Assembly: GCA_010672165.1 (NCBI GenBank) | Contig: JAAHHN010000015.1 | Span: 1 to 56,992, forward strand | DNA: 56,992 nt | Direction of reading: 5' to 3' | Origin: Spirulina sp. SIO3F2 | GTDB taxonomy: Bacteria; Cyanobacteriota; Cyanobacteriia; Cyanobacteriales; Spirulinaceae | Shown: in pieces, positions 42,515 to 51,886 of the stretch | Layout of the letters: the number at the start of each line of letters is the position of its first letter | Position numbering within the stretch: position 1 is the first letter of the stretch | The notes under the pieces: generated by a model | The model's input: only the letters and a program-made list of their open reading frames with translations | Told to the model about the DNA's origin: nothing | Database searches by the model: none | Position numbers and translations under genes: made by a program

Positions 42515-42965
42515 TCTCAGTTTCTCGCTGGATCTGAAGCAAGATGAGCAGGCGAATATGATCTACGAGCCAGAAAGCTTTATTGAAAAACCGATCTCTA
42601 TCTCTGTGCCCGATATCATTGCTAGCTTTGAAGACTTCATCCAGTCTTTTGATCATGTGTGTTTGGTTGAGCAACACTCCCATGATGCTTCACGGAAACT
42701 TCAGGGACTATCGGGGGATGTTTATTTCTGTTGGGCAAAAGAGCTAGATAAGACTGCTTTAGCAAAGCTCTGTGAAGATCTCGTCCATTATTTCAAGAAG
42801 TTCAATCTGAGCCTATCATCAGAGAAGTTTCTAGATAGTGAAGTGTCGCCACAGTTCTCGGGTTTACAGGAGGTGATTACTTTGCGTAATTATTTGGCGA
42901 GATATGCCAAGAGTGCAAAGAAGATGTATAAGAATGGCTATGTTTATGTTACGCCCATTGGTTAA
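42504..42965 (+). CDS. Unknown protein coupled to the small acidic protein
   Basis: The product has 153 residues from ATG 42504, chosen because the 60 codons upstream in this frame are a shadow of the preceding gene. The sequence mixes beta strands and helices (KYNLSFSLDLKQDEQANMIYEPE, VPDIIASFEDFIQSFDHVCLVEQH, ALAKLCEDLVHYFKKFNLSLS). No family is recognised. It is AT-rich by eye. The 3' end overlaps the convergent gene at 42962 by 4 bp. Confidence 0.65.
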   Translation: MKYNLSFSLDLKQDEQANMIYEPESFIEKPISISVPDIIASFEDFIQSFDHVCLVEQHSHDASRKLQGLSGDVYFCWAKELDKTALAKLCEDLVHYFKKFNLSLSSEKFLDSEVSPQFSGLQEVITLRNYLARYAKSAKKMYKNGYVYVTPIG

Positions 42966-43657
42966 CGTAACTCTTGCTCCCAACTTTCGATTGCAGCAAC
43001 AACACATTTTCCAATAAGGCTAGATTTCAAGGCTTCCAACGCTACACTCTTGGCTGCACGAATCGCTTTCTGTTTCCAAGCAGGTTTAGCTTCAATTTGC
43101 TCAACTGCTTGAATCGCCAAATTCATTTCTTCAATGGTTGTTATAGGAGGATTAGCATCAATCAACTGTTGCACTAATTCCTGTATTTCAGCAATAGCTT
43201 CATTCAAATCAGGATTATGAATATTACCAAAGTTCTGTACAGAGTTACGTGAATCAATATCTTTACCTGCTAAATTACCCTGAAAGTCACCACCAACGGA
43301 AATGCTGTTATCCACTGTCAAGCTTACAGGTGATTGTTGCTCATCTGTCATGGACTCGATTAAACGGATTCCTCGGCTTTCAAGGCGCACGTAACTAATG
43401 TGAGAAATCCAAAAATCAGGTACTCCAATATCTGTTGTTTCTTGGATTATTTTTTCTCCTTTGAGGGACGAACAAATATCTGCGACATCTTCTTTTGTCC
43501 ACTGTAAATCTGTACTCTGCTTTCTTAAATCCTCGTATAAAGTTTCGATTGGGATCTGTTTGTATATACTGCCACCTGACTGATAATACATCTCTAATAA
43601 GAGAGCTTGGCGTTTGGCTTTCTTTTGAGCAATGAACTGATGACTAGATTGGTTCAT
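42962..43657 (-). CDS. Unknown protein with winged-helix-like N-terminus and beta linker
   Basis: The product has 231 residues from ATG 43657 (MNQSSHQF); earlier in-frame codons look non-coding. Residues 1-110 resemble a winged-helix domain (KRQALLLEMYYQSGGSI, then VADICSSLKGEKIIQETT). Then comes a short strand-rich linker, VDNSISVGGDFQGNLAGKDI, of a type common in cyanobacterial signalling proteins, followed by a helical C-terminus (EAIAEIQELVQQLID...). It is possibly a regulatory or conflict-system protein. It is AT-rich by eye. I do not assign a function. Confidence 0.6.
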   Translation of the reverse strand: MNQSSHQFIAQKKAKRQALLLEMYYQSGGSIYKQIPIETLYEDLRKQSTDLQWTKEDVADICSSLKGEKIIQETTDIGVPDFWISHISYVRLESRGIRLIESMTDEQQSPVSLTVDNSISVGGDFQGNLAGKDIDSRNSVQNFGNIHNPDLNEAIAEIQELVQQLIDANPPITTIEEMNLAIQAVEQIEAKPAWKQKAIRAAKSVALEALKSSLIGKCVVAAIESWEQELR

Positions 43658-43850
43658 ATTGATTACATGTCTCACGATGAAGAGTCTTTCAGTATTATAG
43701 CCCTTCTGTTCTTTGAGTGCATCTCTACTTATACACTTAATTCTATGATCTTGAGTCAATGCTGAGTGGGCATTGCTCACCAATCAGAGTATCGGGCATT
43801 CTTAGATTGACACTAACTTTTAGACGTGTCACGACCTTAGTAACTGCTAG

Positions 43851-44111
43851 TCAAGGCGCACGATAAACATCACGGCGATGAGCAACACGACGAATTGTCA
43901 CAACTTGAGCCGCATCATCAATATCGTATAACACCCGATAGTCTCCAACCCGCAAACGATATCCCTCACTATTTTTCATCTTGATTGCATTGCCAAACCG
44001 AGGCTGCTCTTGCATTTGTCGTAGACTATCCAAAATTCGCTGTCGAGTCGGCTCTTTAAGCTTTTGTAACTGTTTTTGAACAACTTTGGGGATGCGAATC
44101 TGATAAGTCAT
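43851..44111 (-). CDS. relE: RelE-type toxin
   Basis: The product has 86 residues. It matches the RelE family along its full length: MTYQIRIPKVVQKQLQKL, then GNAIKMKNSEGYRLRVGDYRVLYDI, then VVTIRRVAHRRDVY, with the basic residues used for ribosome-dependent mRNA cleavage. The antitoxin gene lies 12 bp upstream. Confidence 0.9.
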   Translation of the reverse strand: MTYQIRIPKVVQKQLQKLKEPTRQRILDSLRQMQEQPRFGNAIKMKNSEGYRLRVGDYRVLYDIDDAAQVVTIRRVAHRRDVYRAP

Positions 44112-44123
44112 AACCCAACCCCA

Positions 44124-44345
44124 TCAAGCCTTGAGATACTGCTCCAGAGTTAAAAAATCCCCCGCTGCAATTTCAGTTTCTGTTTCTATAACTGCCTGTT
44201 GATAGCCTTGCTGACAACGTAACTCATCTAACTCAGTCAATAAATCTTGATACGTTTGCAAATCCAACACGATCGCCACCTCGTTCCCCTGAGCATCCGT
44301 TAAATATTGGGGTAGTGAGGTGAGTGGCAATTTAGAGAGTTCCAT
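44124..44345 (-). CDS. Antitoxin partner of RelE
   Basis: The product has 73 residues. The pattern YLTDAQGNEVAIVLDLQTYQDLLTELDEL is typical of the short Phd/RelB-like antitoxins paired with RelE in cyanobacteria. The C-terminal part is acidic. It is first in the operon, with the toxin directly downstream. Confidence 0.8.
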   Translation of the reverse strand: MELSKLPLTSLPQYLTDAQGNEVAIVLDLQTYQDLLTELDELRCQQGYQQAVIETETEIAAGDFLTLEQYLKA

Positions 44346-44616
44346 ACAGCATCAGATTACGAAATGATGACCCCCATTCTAGCGTAGGTCATAGTAGGGA
44401 GCGCTGAGTGCTCCTAAACCAGTCCTCCCCACCAAACCCAGACTTAAATTAAGTTAACTTAAGCGATCGGCTCGGTCTTAGACAGGGTGATTAGACTGAA
44501 GCCATCACCCTCAAATCTGCCATCTAGAATGATTGGGTTGGGCATTTGCCATTGAATAGCCTCAATTAAAAACTGAGCCAGACCATGAGGAAAGATTAGC
44601 GATCGCGGAGGAGACC

Positions 44617-44979
44617 ATGACAACCCCAGATACTGGCTGTTCACTTGCACCCTACTTCAAAGTCAATCCTGGCCAACTTGAAAACTTCAAAGCCCTATGT
44701 CAGCAATTTGTGGATAAGACCCATGAGGAACCAGGCTGCCTCTACTATGGATTCAGTTTTAACGGTGACCAAGTGCATTGCCGTGAAGCCTATCAAAACG
44801 CTGACGCGCTCTTAGCCCATCTCAACAACGTAGGTGCGCTCCTAGAAGAATCCTTGCAAATTGCCGAACTCACTCGCTTAGAGATTCACGGGCCAGAAGC
44901 AGAACTGGCAAAACTACGGGAGCCCCTTGCACAACTCAAGCCCGAGTTTTTCACCTTGGAATATGGCTTCCGCCGTTGA
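44617..44979 (+). CDS. Antibiotic biosynthesis monooxygenase (ABM)-fold protein
   Basis: The product has 120 residues. YFKVNPGQLENFKALCQQFVDKTHEEPGCLYYGFSFNGDQVHCREAYQNADALLAHL is the dimeric ferredoxin-like ABM pattern. Members oxidise quinol-like compounds or degrade haem, and many are uncharacterised. A strong ribosome site, GGAGGAG, at 44607-44613 fixes the start. It is monocistronic. Confidence 0.82.
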   Translation: MTTPDTGCSLAPYFKVNPGQLENFKALCQQFVDKTHEEPGCLYYGFSFNGDQVHCREAYQNADALLAHLNNVGALLEESLQIAELTRLEIHGPEAELAKLREPLAQLKPEFFTLEYGFRR

Positions 44980-45057
44980 ATCAAAAGACAGTCGATATTT
45001 TGGGCAAACAGGGTGATGCAACGATCGCAAGTTAAAGCTTAAATTTGAGGAGCACCG

Positions 45058-46239
45058 ATGGCTGGGCATTTTTACTTAAAGCCCTATTCTTACTACAACC
45101 ACCATGCCAAAAAGTGGTTAGAAGATTTGCTCGTCGTGGATGCCGAATCAGAAACCATTTTGGGTTTCTTTATGGAACCTCAACCCGGTGAAGTGTACGG
45201 TCAAACCTATGACCCGAGCGAACTTCAGAATCTGGCAGATTTCCCTCAATATCGTAATATCCGCTTTTTCTCGATTTATCCCCACGGCTTAGAACCCGCC
45301 TGGCAAGACCTAGGCTTTACTGTTGAAGATGCCCTGCGCTGGAAAGGAAGCGCTCAACTCAAACCTGATATCGCCCTCACCTGGCAACAAGCAGGCTTTT
45401 CACCCCATGAGGTTAGAGCTTGGCGGCAAGGTAGAAATAGCACTCAAGATGCCGCGATCGCTCGTCAACTGCTCAATGCAGGCATTCAAGCCGAGGCTCT
45501 CAAACAATGGTCAATTAAACCCGAGCAGATTGTGGCTTGGGTAGAACAGGGATTTGATGCCCCGTCTGCGAATCGCTGGCAGCAATTTAAAGCACCTGAT
45601 GCTGCCATTGCCCGTCAACTGCGCGATCGCGGCTATCTCCCCAAAGATCTAACGCGGTGTAACCTCAAGAAGCTGCCCTTCCAAGAAATTTGGGACTGGC
45701 TAGAGCAAGGCTTCGAGCTTGACCAGATCCGAGTGTGGCAACAATATGATATTCGTCCCGCCGAAGCAAAGGGCTGGCAACAATTGGGCATCAAACCCCA
45801 AGACGCTGCCCAACGCCGTCAGCAGGGCATTACTCCAGCCAAGTTACAGGCATTACAAATTGATGGACAGTTACCGGATTTCTTAACCGCTCCACCCACA
45901 CCCCAAAACCTAGCGATTCTCTTCTGGGGTTTTGATTTTCCCGAACCCGATCGCCCCCCCGTTGATGAAGCTTTGATTGGTCAGATTAGCGACTCTGGCT
46001 GCAAGGTCGATTTCTACGGTAAACCCGTAAACATTCGTTTTTTCTATGTCACAGTGGTGGCAGCCGAATGTCAGATGGTCTGGTCTGGGCAACCGTCCTG
46101 GGGTAATCGCATTGAGCGTTTGGGACAGCCTCCCGTGCAGCCCGATTGGGCAGAGCGTCTGGCTGCCTTCTGTGTTGCCCATGAGATTCCGTGGCAGGAG
46201 CCACGCTGGCATGTGGCAACCCGTTGGGTATCGTCATAA
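45058..46239 (+). CDS. Protein with Trp-anchored helical repeats and a C-terminal domain shared with its neighbour
   Basis: The product has 393 residues. Residues 1-90 form an unassigned N-terminal domain. About 95-285 contain seven or so helical units of the form A-x2-W-x2-x-GF (TWQQAGFSPHEVRAWRQG, AWVEQGFDAPSANRWQQF, DWLEQGFELDQIRVWQQY). The last 95 residues (LFWGFDF to IPWQEPRWHVAT) are homologous to the protein at 46252. Similar helical repeats are known from several bacterial groups without known function. It is a likely protein-interaction scaffold. Confidence 0.72.
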   Translation: MAGHFYLKPYSYYNHHAKKWLEDLLVVDAESETILGFFMEPQPGEVYGQTYDPSELQNLADFPQYRNIRFFSIYPHGLEPAWQDLGFTVEDALRWKGSAQLKPDIALTWQQAGFSPHEVRAWRQGRNSTQDAAIARQLLNAGIQAEALKQWSIKPEQIVAWVEQGFDAPSANRWQQFKAPDAAIARQLRDRGYLPKDLTRCNLKKLPFQEIWDWLEQGFELDQIRVWQQYDIRPAEAKGWQQLGIKPQDAAQRRQQGITPAKLQALQIDGQLPDFLTAPPTPQNLAILFWGFDFPEPDRPPVDEALIGQISDSGCKVDFYGKPVNIRFFYVTVVAAECQMVWSGQPSWGNRIERLGQPPVQPDWAERLAAFCVAHEIPWQEPRWHVATRWVSS

Positions 46240-46251
46240 GGGGAGGGAGTT

Positions 46252-46641
46252 ATGGGATTTGATTTTGATGCGTTAGTGTTTTATGGCTTTGTGGTGGATG
46301 ATGTCCAGTCTGAGTCTGAGTTGTGGCAAGGGGGGGCTGATGTGAGCCCTGGCGAGGACTTTGTGGCGCGGTTTCGACGACGGTTGGCTGCCCTTGAAAA
46401 CCCCCCTAATCTAGCGCTTCATGAAGTGGGGATTGAGCAGCGCGGTGATGAGGGCTTACCACCGGGTTCCGTTTACGTTTATGTACGGGAATCAGTCACG
46501 ATGGGGTCAATGGGCCAAGCACGTGCCCTTGATTTTGAGGTGCCAACCGTTTGGGCACAAAAAGTTCAGCAGTTTTGCACGGTGATGGAAATTCCTTGGC
46601 AAGAACCAACGTGGCATTGGTTTGCAACTGCATCAGCGTAA
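46252..46641 (+). CDS. Stand-alone copy of the neighbour's C-terminal domain
   Basis: The product has 129 residues, matching the C-terminal domain of the preceding gene: ALVFYGFVVDD at the start against ILFWGFDFPE, and FCTVMEIPWQEPTWHWFAT at the end against FCVAHEIPWQEPRWHVAT. It lies 12 bp downstream, so the two genes form an operon and one probably arose from the other by partial duplication. The function is unknown; binding to the repeat protein or a common ligand is possible. Confidence 0.7.
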   Translation: MGFDFDALVFYGFVVDDVQSESELWQGGADVSPGEDFVARFRRRLAALENPPNLALHEVGIEQRGDEGLPPGSVYVYVRESVTMGSMGQARALDFEVPTVWAQKVQQFCTVMEIPWQEPTWHWFATASA

Positions 46642-46730
46642 ACTGTGCAGTGTCTGCAAAACTTACACATGGGTCATATCGGTTATGTTCTTACTTGTTT
46701 GTCCATAACTGCACGTATCAGGGAAATTGT

Positions 46731-47345
46731 ATGAACAGCGCGATCGACTCCCGTTCTATCCTTAAAATCACCCATCGAACCTTCGATGAATTGCATCTCG
46801 AACTCGGGTTCGGTAGCTTTGCTGAAGGTTTACGTTATGAATTTCGAGAAGCACAGCAGACTATCGGTGTGTTGGGCATCTTGGGATTTTTGGGCTTGCT
46901 CGGCGCTCAAATAGCCCCAATTCTCAGAGATGCGTTTGCTGAAAACCCAGTAGAGGGTTGGATACTCTTGGGTTTCGCATCTTTTTCACTATTGGCAGTA
47001 GCTATCGGTTGCATTGTCGGTTATACCTATGCCCAAAGTTGGATGTTTGAGCGCTCCACAGACACCTTACTGTGGACGCAAAAGTTTTTACTTGGTAGCC
47101 GAACCAAACGATATCGACTGGAACGATTTTTTGATGTGGCAGTTCTCAATCCCTCCCTACAAAAATTTCCTGGTCAATGTCAACTTGCTTTAGTACGGCA
47201 GGGCTGGCATCTCTTTCCATCGGGTAAATACCTCCACCTGATCAAAATTGGCTCTAGGGATACACCCCACTTACAAGCACGAATCGCCCATTATCAGCAT
47301 CTTTCCCAAGAAATTGCCACATTTATGAGTTGGCCAGCAGATTGA
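46731..47345 (+). CDS. Two-helix membrane protein of unknown function
   Basis: The product has 204 residues from ATG 46731. Two adjacent membrane helices (about 46-65 and 78-105: GVLGILGFLGLLGAQIAPIL and WILLGFASFSLLAVAIG) lie between a soluble N-terminus and a basic C-terminal domain (TKRYRLERFFDVAVLNPSLQ). No family is recognised. The stop is 10 bp from the convergent acetyltransferase. Confidence 0.65.
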   Translation: MNSAIDSRSILKITHRTFDELHLELGFGSFAEGLRYEFREAQQTIGVLGILGFLGLLGAQIAPILRDAFAENPVEGWILLGFASFSLLAVAIGCIVGYTYAQSWMFERSTDTLLWTQKFLLGSRTKRYRLERFFDVAVLNPSLQKFPGQCQLALVRQGWHLFPSGKYLHLIKIGSRDTPHLQARIAHYQHLSQEIATFMSWPAD

Positions 47346-47355
47346 GCAATCCGGG

Positions 47356-47934
47356 TCACTGGTCTTGATGCCAGCGCTCAGCCGACAACCGATACAGACA
47401 ATGCTCCCGCAACGGGCTCCCCAACGGTACATGGGGATGCATAAAGGTGTCCTGATCGCGCACCATCTCCAACCGTTCCATCACTGCCTGCGATCGCCGA
47501 TTCTCCAACGCCGTAAACGAAATAATCTTGGGTAATTCAAGCTGTGTAAATCCCACCCGTAACGCTGCTCGCGCTGCTTCTGTTGCATAACCTTGACCCC
47601 AAAACCCCAACGCCAACCGCCAGCCAATCTCAATCCCTGGCGCGATCGGCAAATTAACCGGGGGAATATTCAAGCCTACAAACCCGATAAACGCCCCACC
47701 TTGAAGTAACTCCACCGCCCAGAGCCCCCAACCCCGTTCTGCAATGCCACGCTCAATCCGATCCGCCAACGCATCGCTGCCTGCGCGATCGAGCACCTGG
47801 GGAAAAAACTGCATCACCTGTGGATCAGCATTGAGCTGGGCAAAGGGAGCGCGATCGCTGGGCTGCCATTGCCGCAAGCGGAGGCGATCGGTGGTTAATT
47901 CCAGCGGTGGATTGAATGTTCTCAGGTCAGACAT
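47356..47934 (-). CDS. GNAT-family N-acetyltransferase (RimJ/RimL type)
   Basis: The product has 192 residues. [33 protein letters not shown], then [28 protein letters not shown] with the acetyl-CoA loop, then [16 protein letters not shown], define the RimJ/RimL-type GNAT group. Substrates include protein N-termini or small amines. It is divergent from pdhB, 90 bp apart. Confidence 0.9.
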   Translation of the reverse strand: MSDLRTFNPPLELTTDRLRLRQWQPSDRAPFAQLNADPQVMQFFPQVLDRAGSDALADRIERGIAERGWGLWAVELLQGGAFIGFVGLNIPPVNLPIAPGIEIGWRLALGFWGQGYATEAARAALRVGFTQLELPKIISFTALENRRSQAVMERLEMVRDQDTFMHPHVPLGSPLREHCLYRLSAERWHQDQ

Positions 47935-48024
47935 CAGCAAAAGAAAAGAAATAGCGAACAGCGAAATGATACGATCGCATTTGCTGTGATTTTGAACTTG
48001 TTATTAAGTCAAGTATTTAAGCCA

Positions 48025-49014
48025 ATGGCCGAAACCCTATTCTTTAATGCGCTACGAGAAGCCACGGACGAAGAGATGGCGAGAGACGGGACAGTCTTTG
48101 TCTTAGGCGAAGATGTCGGGCATTACGGCGGCTCTTATAAAGTTACCAAAGATCTCTATAAGAAGTATGGCGATTTGCGGGTGCTCGATACCCCTATTGC
48201 TGAGAACAGTTTCAGTGGGATGGCGATCGGCGCAGCGATGACAGGTTTGCGCCCGATTATTGAAGGCATGAATATGGGCTTTTTGCTCCTTGCCTTTAAC
48301 CAAATTTCCAATAACGCAGGCATGTTGCGCTACACCTCTGGTGGTAACTTCAAAATCCCCGTTGTGATCCGAGGCCCCGGCGGTGTGGGGCGTCAATTGG
48401 GTGCAGAACATTCCCAACGCCTCGAAGCCTATTTCCATGCCGTGCCCGGTTTGAAGATTGTGGCCTGCTCCACCCCCTACAACGCCAAAGGCCTGCTCAA
48501 AGCCGCGATCCGCGATGACAACCCAGTTCTCTTCTTTGAACATGTGTTGCTCTACAACCTTAAAGAGAATCTGCCGGAACATGACTATATTTGCCCCCTC
48601 GACAAAGCCGAAGTGGTTCGCCCCGGCTCCGATGTAACGCTTCTAACCTATTCTCGGATGCGCCACCATTGTCTGCAAGCGGCTCAACTGCTAGAGAAAA
48701 AGGGCTTAAGCCATGATCCGGAAATCATTGACCTGATTTCCCTCAAGCCGTTTGATATGGAGACGATCGCCGCCTCCATTCGCAAAACCCATCGGGTGGT
48801 CATCGTTGAAGAATGCATGAAAACGGGCGGAATCGCTGCTGAGTTGAGTGCCCTGATCACCGAGCAACTCTTTGATGAACTGGATGCCCCAGTTATCCGA
48901 TTGTCGTCCCAAGATATTCCCACACCCTATAACGGCAAGTTGGAATATCTCACGATTATCCAGCCGCCCCAGATTGTTGAGGCGATCGACAAGTTAATGA
49001 CCGACCAGGTTTAG
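48025..49014 (+). CDS. pdhB: Pyruvate dehydrogenase E1 component, beta subunit
   Basis: The product has 329 residues. It is the E1 beta subunit of the pyruvate dehydrogenase complex, which with the alpha subunit and TPP decarboxylates pyruvate and passes acetyl to lipoyl E2. Signatures: [75 protein letters not shown] 48025 begins the conserved [13 protein letters not shown]; a start at 47986 would add 13 unsupported residues. No pdhA is adjacent, as usual in cyanobacteria. Confidence 0.95.
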   Translation: MAETLFFNALREATDEEMARDGTVFVLGEDVGHYGGSYKVTKDLYKKYGDLRVLDTPIAENSFSGMAIGAAMTGLRPIIEGMNMGFLLLAFNQISNNAGMLRYTSGGNFKIPVVIRGPGGVGRQLGAEHSQRLEAYFHAVPGLKIVACSTPYNAKGLLKAAIRDDNPVLFFEHVLLYNLKENLPEHDYICPLDKAEVVRPGSDVTLLTYSRMRHHCLQAAQLLEKKGLSHDPEIIDLISLKPFDMETIAASIRKTHRVVIVEECMKTGGIAAELSALITEQLFDELDAPVIRLSSQDIPTPYNGKLEYLTIIQPPQIVEAIDKLMTDQV

Positions 49015-49068
49015 CATACGAACAGAACATCAGATATCCCAAAGCCATCCCAGCCGCTTGCGGCGTCA

Positions 49069-49224
49069 CCCCCCTTATATAAGGCTAATCCTGTAGGGGT
49101 TTCAAATCGCTCCCTTGATTTTGCTAGGGTTCAGCGGTTCAGCCCTCAAAAGTGCGTTCGCAAGATCCTTGCTGTGAGGGGGGTCTGCAAAACCCCTACA
49201 AGGTTAGTATATAAGGGGGGAGGG
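49069..49224. repeat. Inverted-repeat element between pdhB and secD
   Basis: The left arm (about 49069-49102, CCCCCCTTATATAAGGCTAA then CTGTAGGGGTTT) and right arm (about 49189-49224, AAACCCCTACAAGGTTAG then TATATAAGGGGGG) are imperfect inverted repeats of some 33 bp around about 85 bp. An arm of the same family is at 110-143. It lies within the secD upstream region. Confidence 0.65.
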
Positions 49225-49287
49225 GGGGATCAAGGCCCTGGATAGTGTTTTTTTAGGAGTATTTTTAAAGGAAAAGCAAAAGAGCTG

Positions 49288-50694
49288 ATGCAAAAACACC
49301 GTCTCACGTTTACCGCAATTCTAGTTTTGGTGGTGGCCGCCATTGTGCTCCTGGTGCTGCTGCCGCTCAACCAGGGTCTTGACCTCAAAGGGGGCGCTCG
49401 CCTCACCCTCCAAGTGCAACCCACGGAGGAGGTCAAAACGATCACCCCCGAGAATTTGGCTGATGCCAAACAGGTAATTCAAAATCGGGTGGATGGCTTG
49501 GGGGTGTCTGAGCCTCTAATTCAAACGATTAACCCCGACAAAATTGTGGTGCAATTGCCAGGGGTAAGCGACCCGGAACAGGCAGAGACGGTGCTGGGTG
49601 AAACCGCACAACTGGAGTTTCGGCCCCAAAAACAAGGTACAGAAGCCCAGCTTGCGGTGGAGCGGCAAGTGCAAGCCCAAGCACTGATTGAGCTGAATGC
49701 TTTGCGGCAAGACCCGGATGCTGATCCAGAGAAACTAGAAGAGGCTCAAGCAAGAGTGACAGCGGCCGATGAAGTGATCGCGAATCTCTTTGAAAAAACT
49801 GACTTCAAAAGCACCAGTCTCACCAATGCTGTCGCCTCACCCATTAATAATGACGCCTGGGAAGTCATGGTCTATTTTGATCAGACTGGCGGACAACAGT
49901 TTGCCGACTATACCAAGGCGGTGGCAGGCACAGGCAGAGGTCTGGGAATCTTCCTCGATAATGTGCTGATCAGTTCGCCTACGGTTAGTGCTGAATATGC
50001 TGCTGCGGGGATTGAAGGTGGCCGTGCTTCAATTAGCGGTGGCTTTGACCTTGAAGGGGCAAATAACCTAGCGATTCAGCTACGAGGTGGGGCGCTGCCC
50101 TTCCCGGTGAAGCTGGTGGAAAACCGAACCGTTGGGGCGACGCTTGGTAAAGACAGTGTGAATCGGAGCTTGATTGCGGCAATCTCAGGGCTGGCGCTCG
50201 TATTGGTATTTATGGTGCTCTATTACCGTCTACCAGGGGCTTTAGCAGACGTTGCCTTAGTAATCTATACCGTCTTAACGCTGGCCTGCTATAGCTTGGT
50301 AGGCGTGACGCTGACCTTGCCTGGTATTGCTGGTTTCATCCTTAGTATTGGGATGGCAGTGGATGCCAATGTGCTGATTTTTGAGCGTACCCGTGAGGAG
50401 TTACGGGCGGGTAAAACCCTCTACCGGGCAGTGGAGTCCGGCTTCTTCCGGGCCTTCTCCAGCATTCTTGATAGCAATGTTACGACTCTGATCGCCTGCG
50501 CGGCACTCTTTTGGCTAGGCTCGGGTTTGGTGAAAGGCTTTGCTTTGACGTTGGCGATCGGCGTGGGGGTGAGTATGTTTACGGCGCTCACCTGTAGCCG
50601 GACGTTGTTGTTGCTCGTGGTGTTGGGCGTGGCGGGGGTGCGTCAGAAGCCAGAGCTGTTCTGTCCAGGGATTCAGCCTGTGGAGCGGGTTTAG
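49288..50694 (+). CDS. secD: Protein translocase subunit SecD
   Basis: The product has 468 residues. An N-terminal helix (about 8-28) is followed by the P1 base (GLDLKGGARLTLQVQ, VIQNRVDGLGVSEPLIQTI, IVVQLPGVSDPEQA), an acidic/glutamine-rich insertion (about 110-165), and five C-terminal membrane helices with LRGGALPFPVKLVENRTVGATLG and GMAVDANVLIFERTREEL. With SecF it uses the proton gradient to drive late protein translocation. The full set of family motifs is present. secF follows after a 215-bp gap that contains a repeat. Confidence 0.95.
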   Translation: MQKHRLTFTAILVLVVAAIVLLVLLPLNQGLDLKGGARLTLQVQPTEEVKTITPENLADAKQVIQNRVDGLGVSEPLIQTINPDKIVVQLPGVSDPEQAETVLGETAQLEFRPQKQGTEAQLAVERQVQAQALIELNALRQDPDADPEKLEEAQARVTAADEVIANLFEKTDFKSTSLTNAVASPINNDAWEVMVYFDQTGGQQFADYTKAVAGTGRGLGIFLDNVLISSPTVSAEYAAAGIEGGRASISGGFDLEGANNLAIQLRGGALPFPVKLVENRTVGATLGKDSVNRSLIAAISGLALVLVFMVLYYRLPGALADVALVIYTVLTLACYSLVGVTLTLPGIAGFILSIGMAVDANVLIFERTREELRAGKTLYRAVESGFFRAFSSILDSNVTTLIACAALFWLGSGLVKGFALTLAIGVGVSMFTALTCSRTLLLLVVLGVAGVRQKPELFCPGIQPVERV

Positions 50695-50742
50695 ACGAAT
50701 GTTGATAACACCTAAGAAACAAATCCTGGATTGGCAATCTAA

Positions 50743-50852
50743 ACCCAACCCACCCCGGTCGGTGCTACGCTTGACCACCCCTCCCAAGAGGGGATTTCCT
50801 ACTTTGAATCTCCTCCTGGGAGGAGTACCCGTAGGGGGAGGTGGGTCGGCCC
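50743..50852. repeat. Repeat element between secD and secF
   Basis: The sequence is palindrome-rich: CCCTCCCAAGAGGGG, then CTCCTCCTGGGAGGAG, with outer arms CCCAACCCACCCC and GGAGGTGGGTC. It shares the stretch CTACGCTTGACC with CCCTCCCAAGAGG with repeat debris at 55195-55240. Hairpins here could affect secF levels. Confidence 0.6.
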
Positions 50853-50909
50853 ATTACGCTGAGCGAAGAACGTTCTTTGAACTGGTAACTGCGAACTTCA
50901 AACAAACCC

Positions 50910-51872
50910 ATGCAACTCAACATTAATCAGCAACGCAACTTGTGGTGGGGAATCTCCCTGGGAGCGATCGCCCTGAGCCTGGTGGCGATGGTCTTCTCCT
51001 TCCAACAGTTTGGTGTCCCCATCCGTCCCGGTCTCGACTTTATCGGCGGCACACGGTTGCAGCTTGCCCTTGAATGTGTTGAAGACCAAAGCTGCGAAAC
51101 CCCCATTTCTCCCGCCGAGGTGCGGGACATTCTTGCGAGCCAGGAGCTAGAAAACAGCTCGATTCAGGTAGTTGAAGACTATACCCTCTCGATTCGCACT
51201 AAAACCCTAGAACCAGAAGAGCGCACCGCGTTGCAAACTGCGCTGACCGAGGAGATTGGCGCATTTGATCCCAAAACGCTGCAAATTGATACGGTGGGGC
51301 CGACGATTGGGGCGGAACTGCTGGATGCAGGGGTTAAGGCACTGGCAGCCTCATTTTTTGGCATTATTGCCTACCTGAGTTTCCGGTTCCAGTTTGACTA
51401 TGCCATCTTTGCAATCATTGCCCTGTTTCATGATGTGCTGATCACTGCTGGGGTGTTTGCATTGCTGGGGCTAACGCTGGGCAATGAAATCGATAGCTTG
51501 TTTTTGGTAGCGCTGCTGACGATTATTGGTTTTTCCGTCAATGATACAGTGGTGATTTACGATCGCATCCGGGAGAACCGCGAAAACAGCGACGCCAGCT
51601 TCTCCATTCTAGATGTGGTGGATGCGTCGGTGAATCAAACCCTGACGCGATCGATCAACACCACGGTAACAACCACGCTGCCGTTGTTTGCCATCTTTCT
51701 TTTCGGTGGTGATACGCTGAAGTTCTTTGCTTTGGCTTTGATCATTGGCTTTATTTTGGGATCGTATTCCAGTATTTTCATTGCCAGTACACTCCTGGGC
51801 TGGTGGCAAGCCCGTCAGGGGAAACCGGAGGAGATTTTGCCGACTGATGACCCCACCCCAGATGAAGTTTGA
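50910..51872 (+). CDS. secF: Protein translocase subunit SecF
   Basis: The product has 320 residues. Helix 1, then [85 protein letters not shown] and [16 protein letters not shown] are the SecF hallmarks, with six membrane helices. It works with SecD. It is closely followed (14 bp) by two conserved cyanobacterial genes and ygfZ. Confidence 0.95.
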   Translation: MQLNINQQRNLWWGISLGAIALSLVAMVFSFQQFGVPIRPGLDFIGGTRLQLALECVEDQSCETPISPAEVRDILASQELENSSIQVVEDYTLSIRTKTLEPEERTALQTALTEEIGAFDPKTLQIDTVGPTIGAELLDAGVKALAASFFGIIAYLSFRFQFDYAIFAIIALFHDVLITAGVFALLGLTLGNEIDSLFLVALLTIIGFSVNDTVVIYDRIRENRENSDASFSILDVVDASVNQTLTRSINTTVTTTLPLFAIFLFGGDTLKFFALALIIGFILGSYSSIFIASTLLGWWQARQGKPEEILPTDDPTPDEV

Positions 51873-51886
51873 GGAAGCACAGCTCT

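Noticed and set aside
44459-44650. Minus-strand 63-codon frame overlapping the ABM-like gene start
   Set aside because: It starts with GTG, overlaps the ribosome site and first codons of a well-supported gene, and has no recognisable family. It could be a remnant, but support is too weak.
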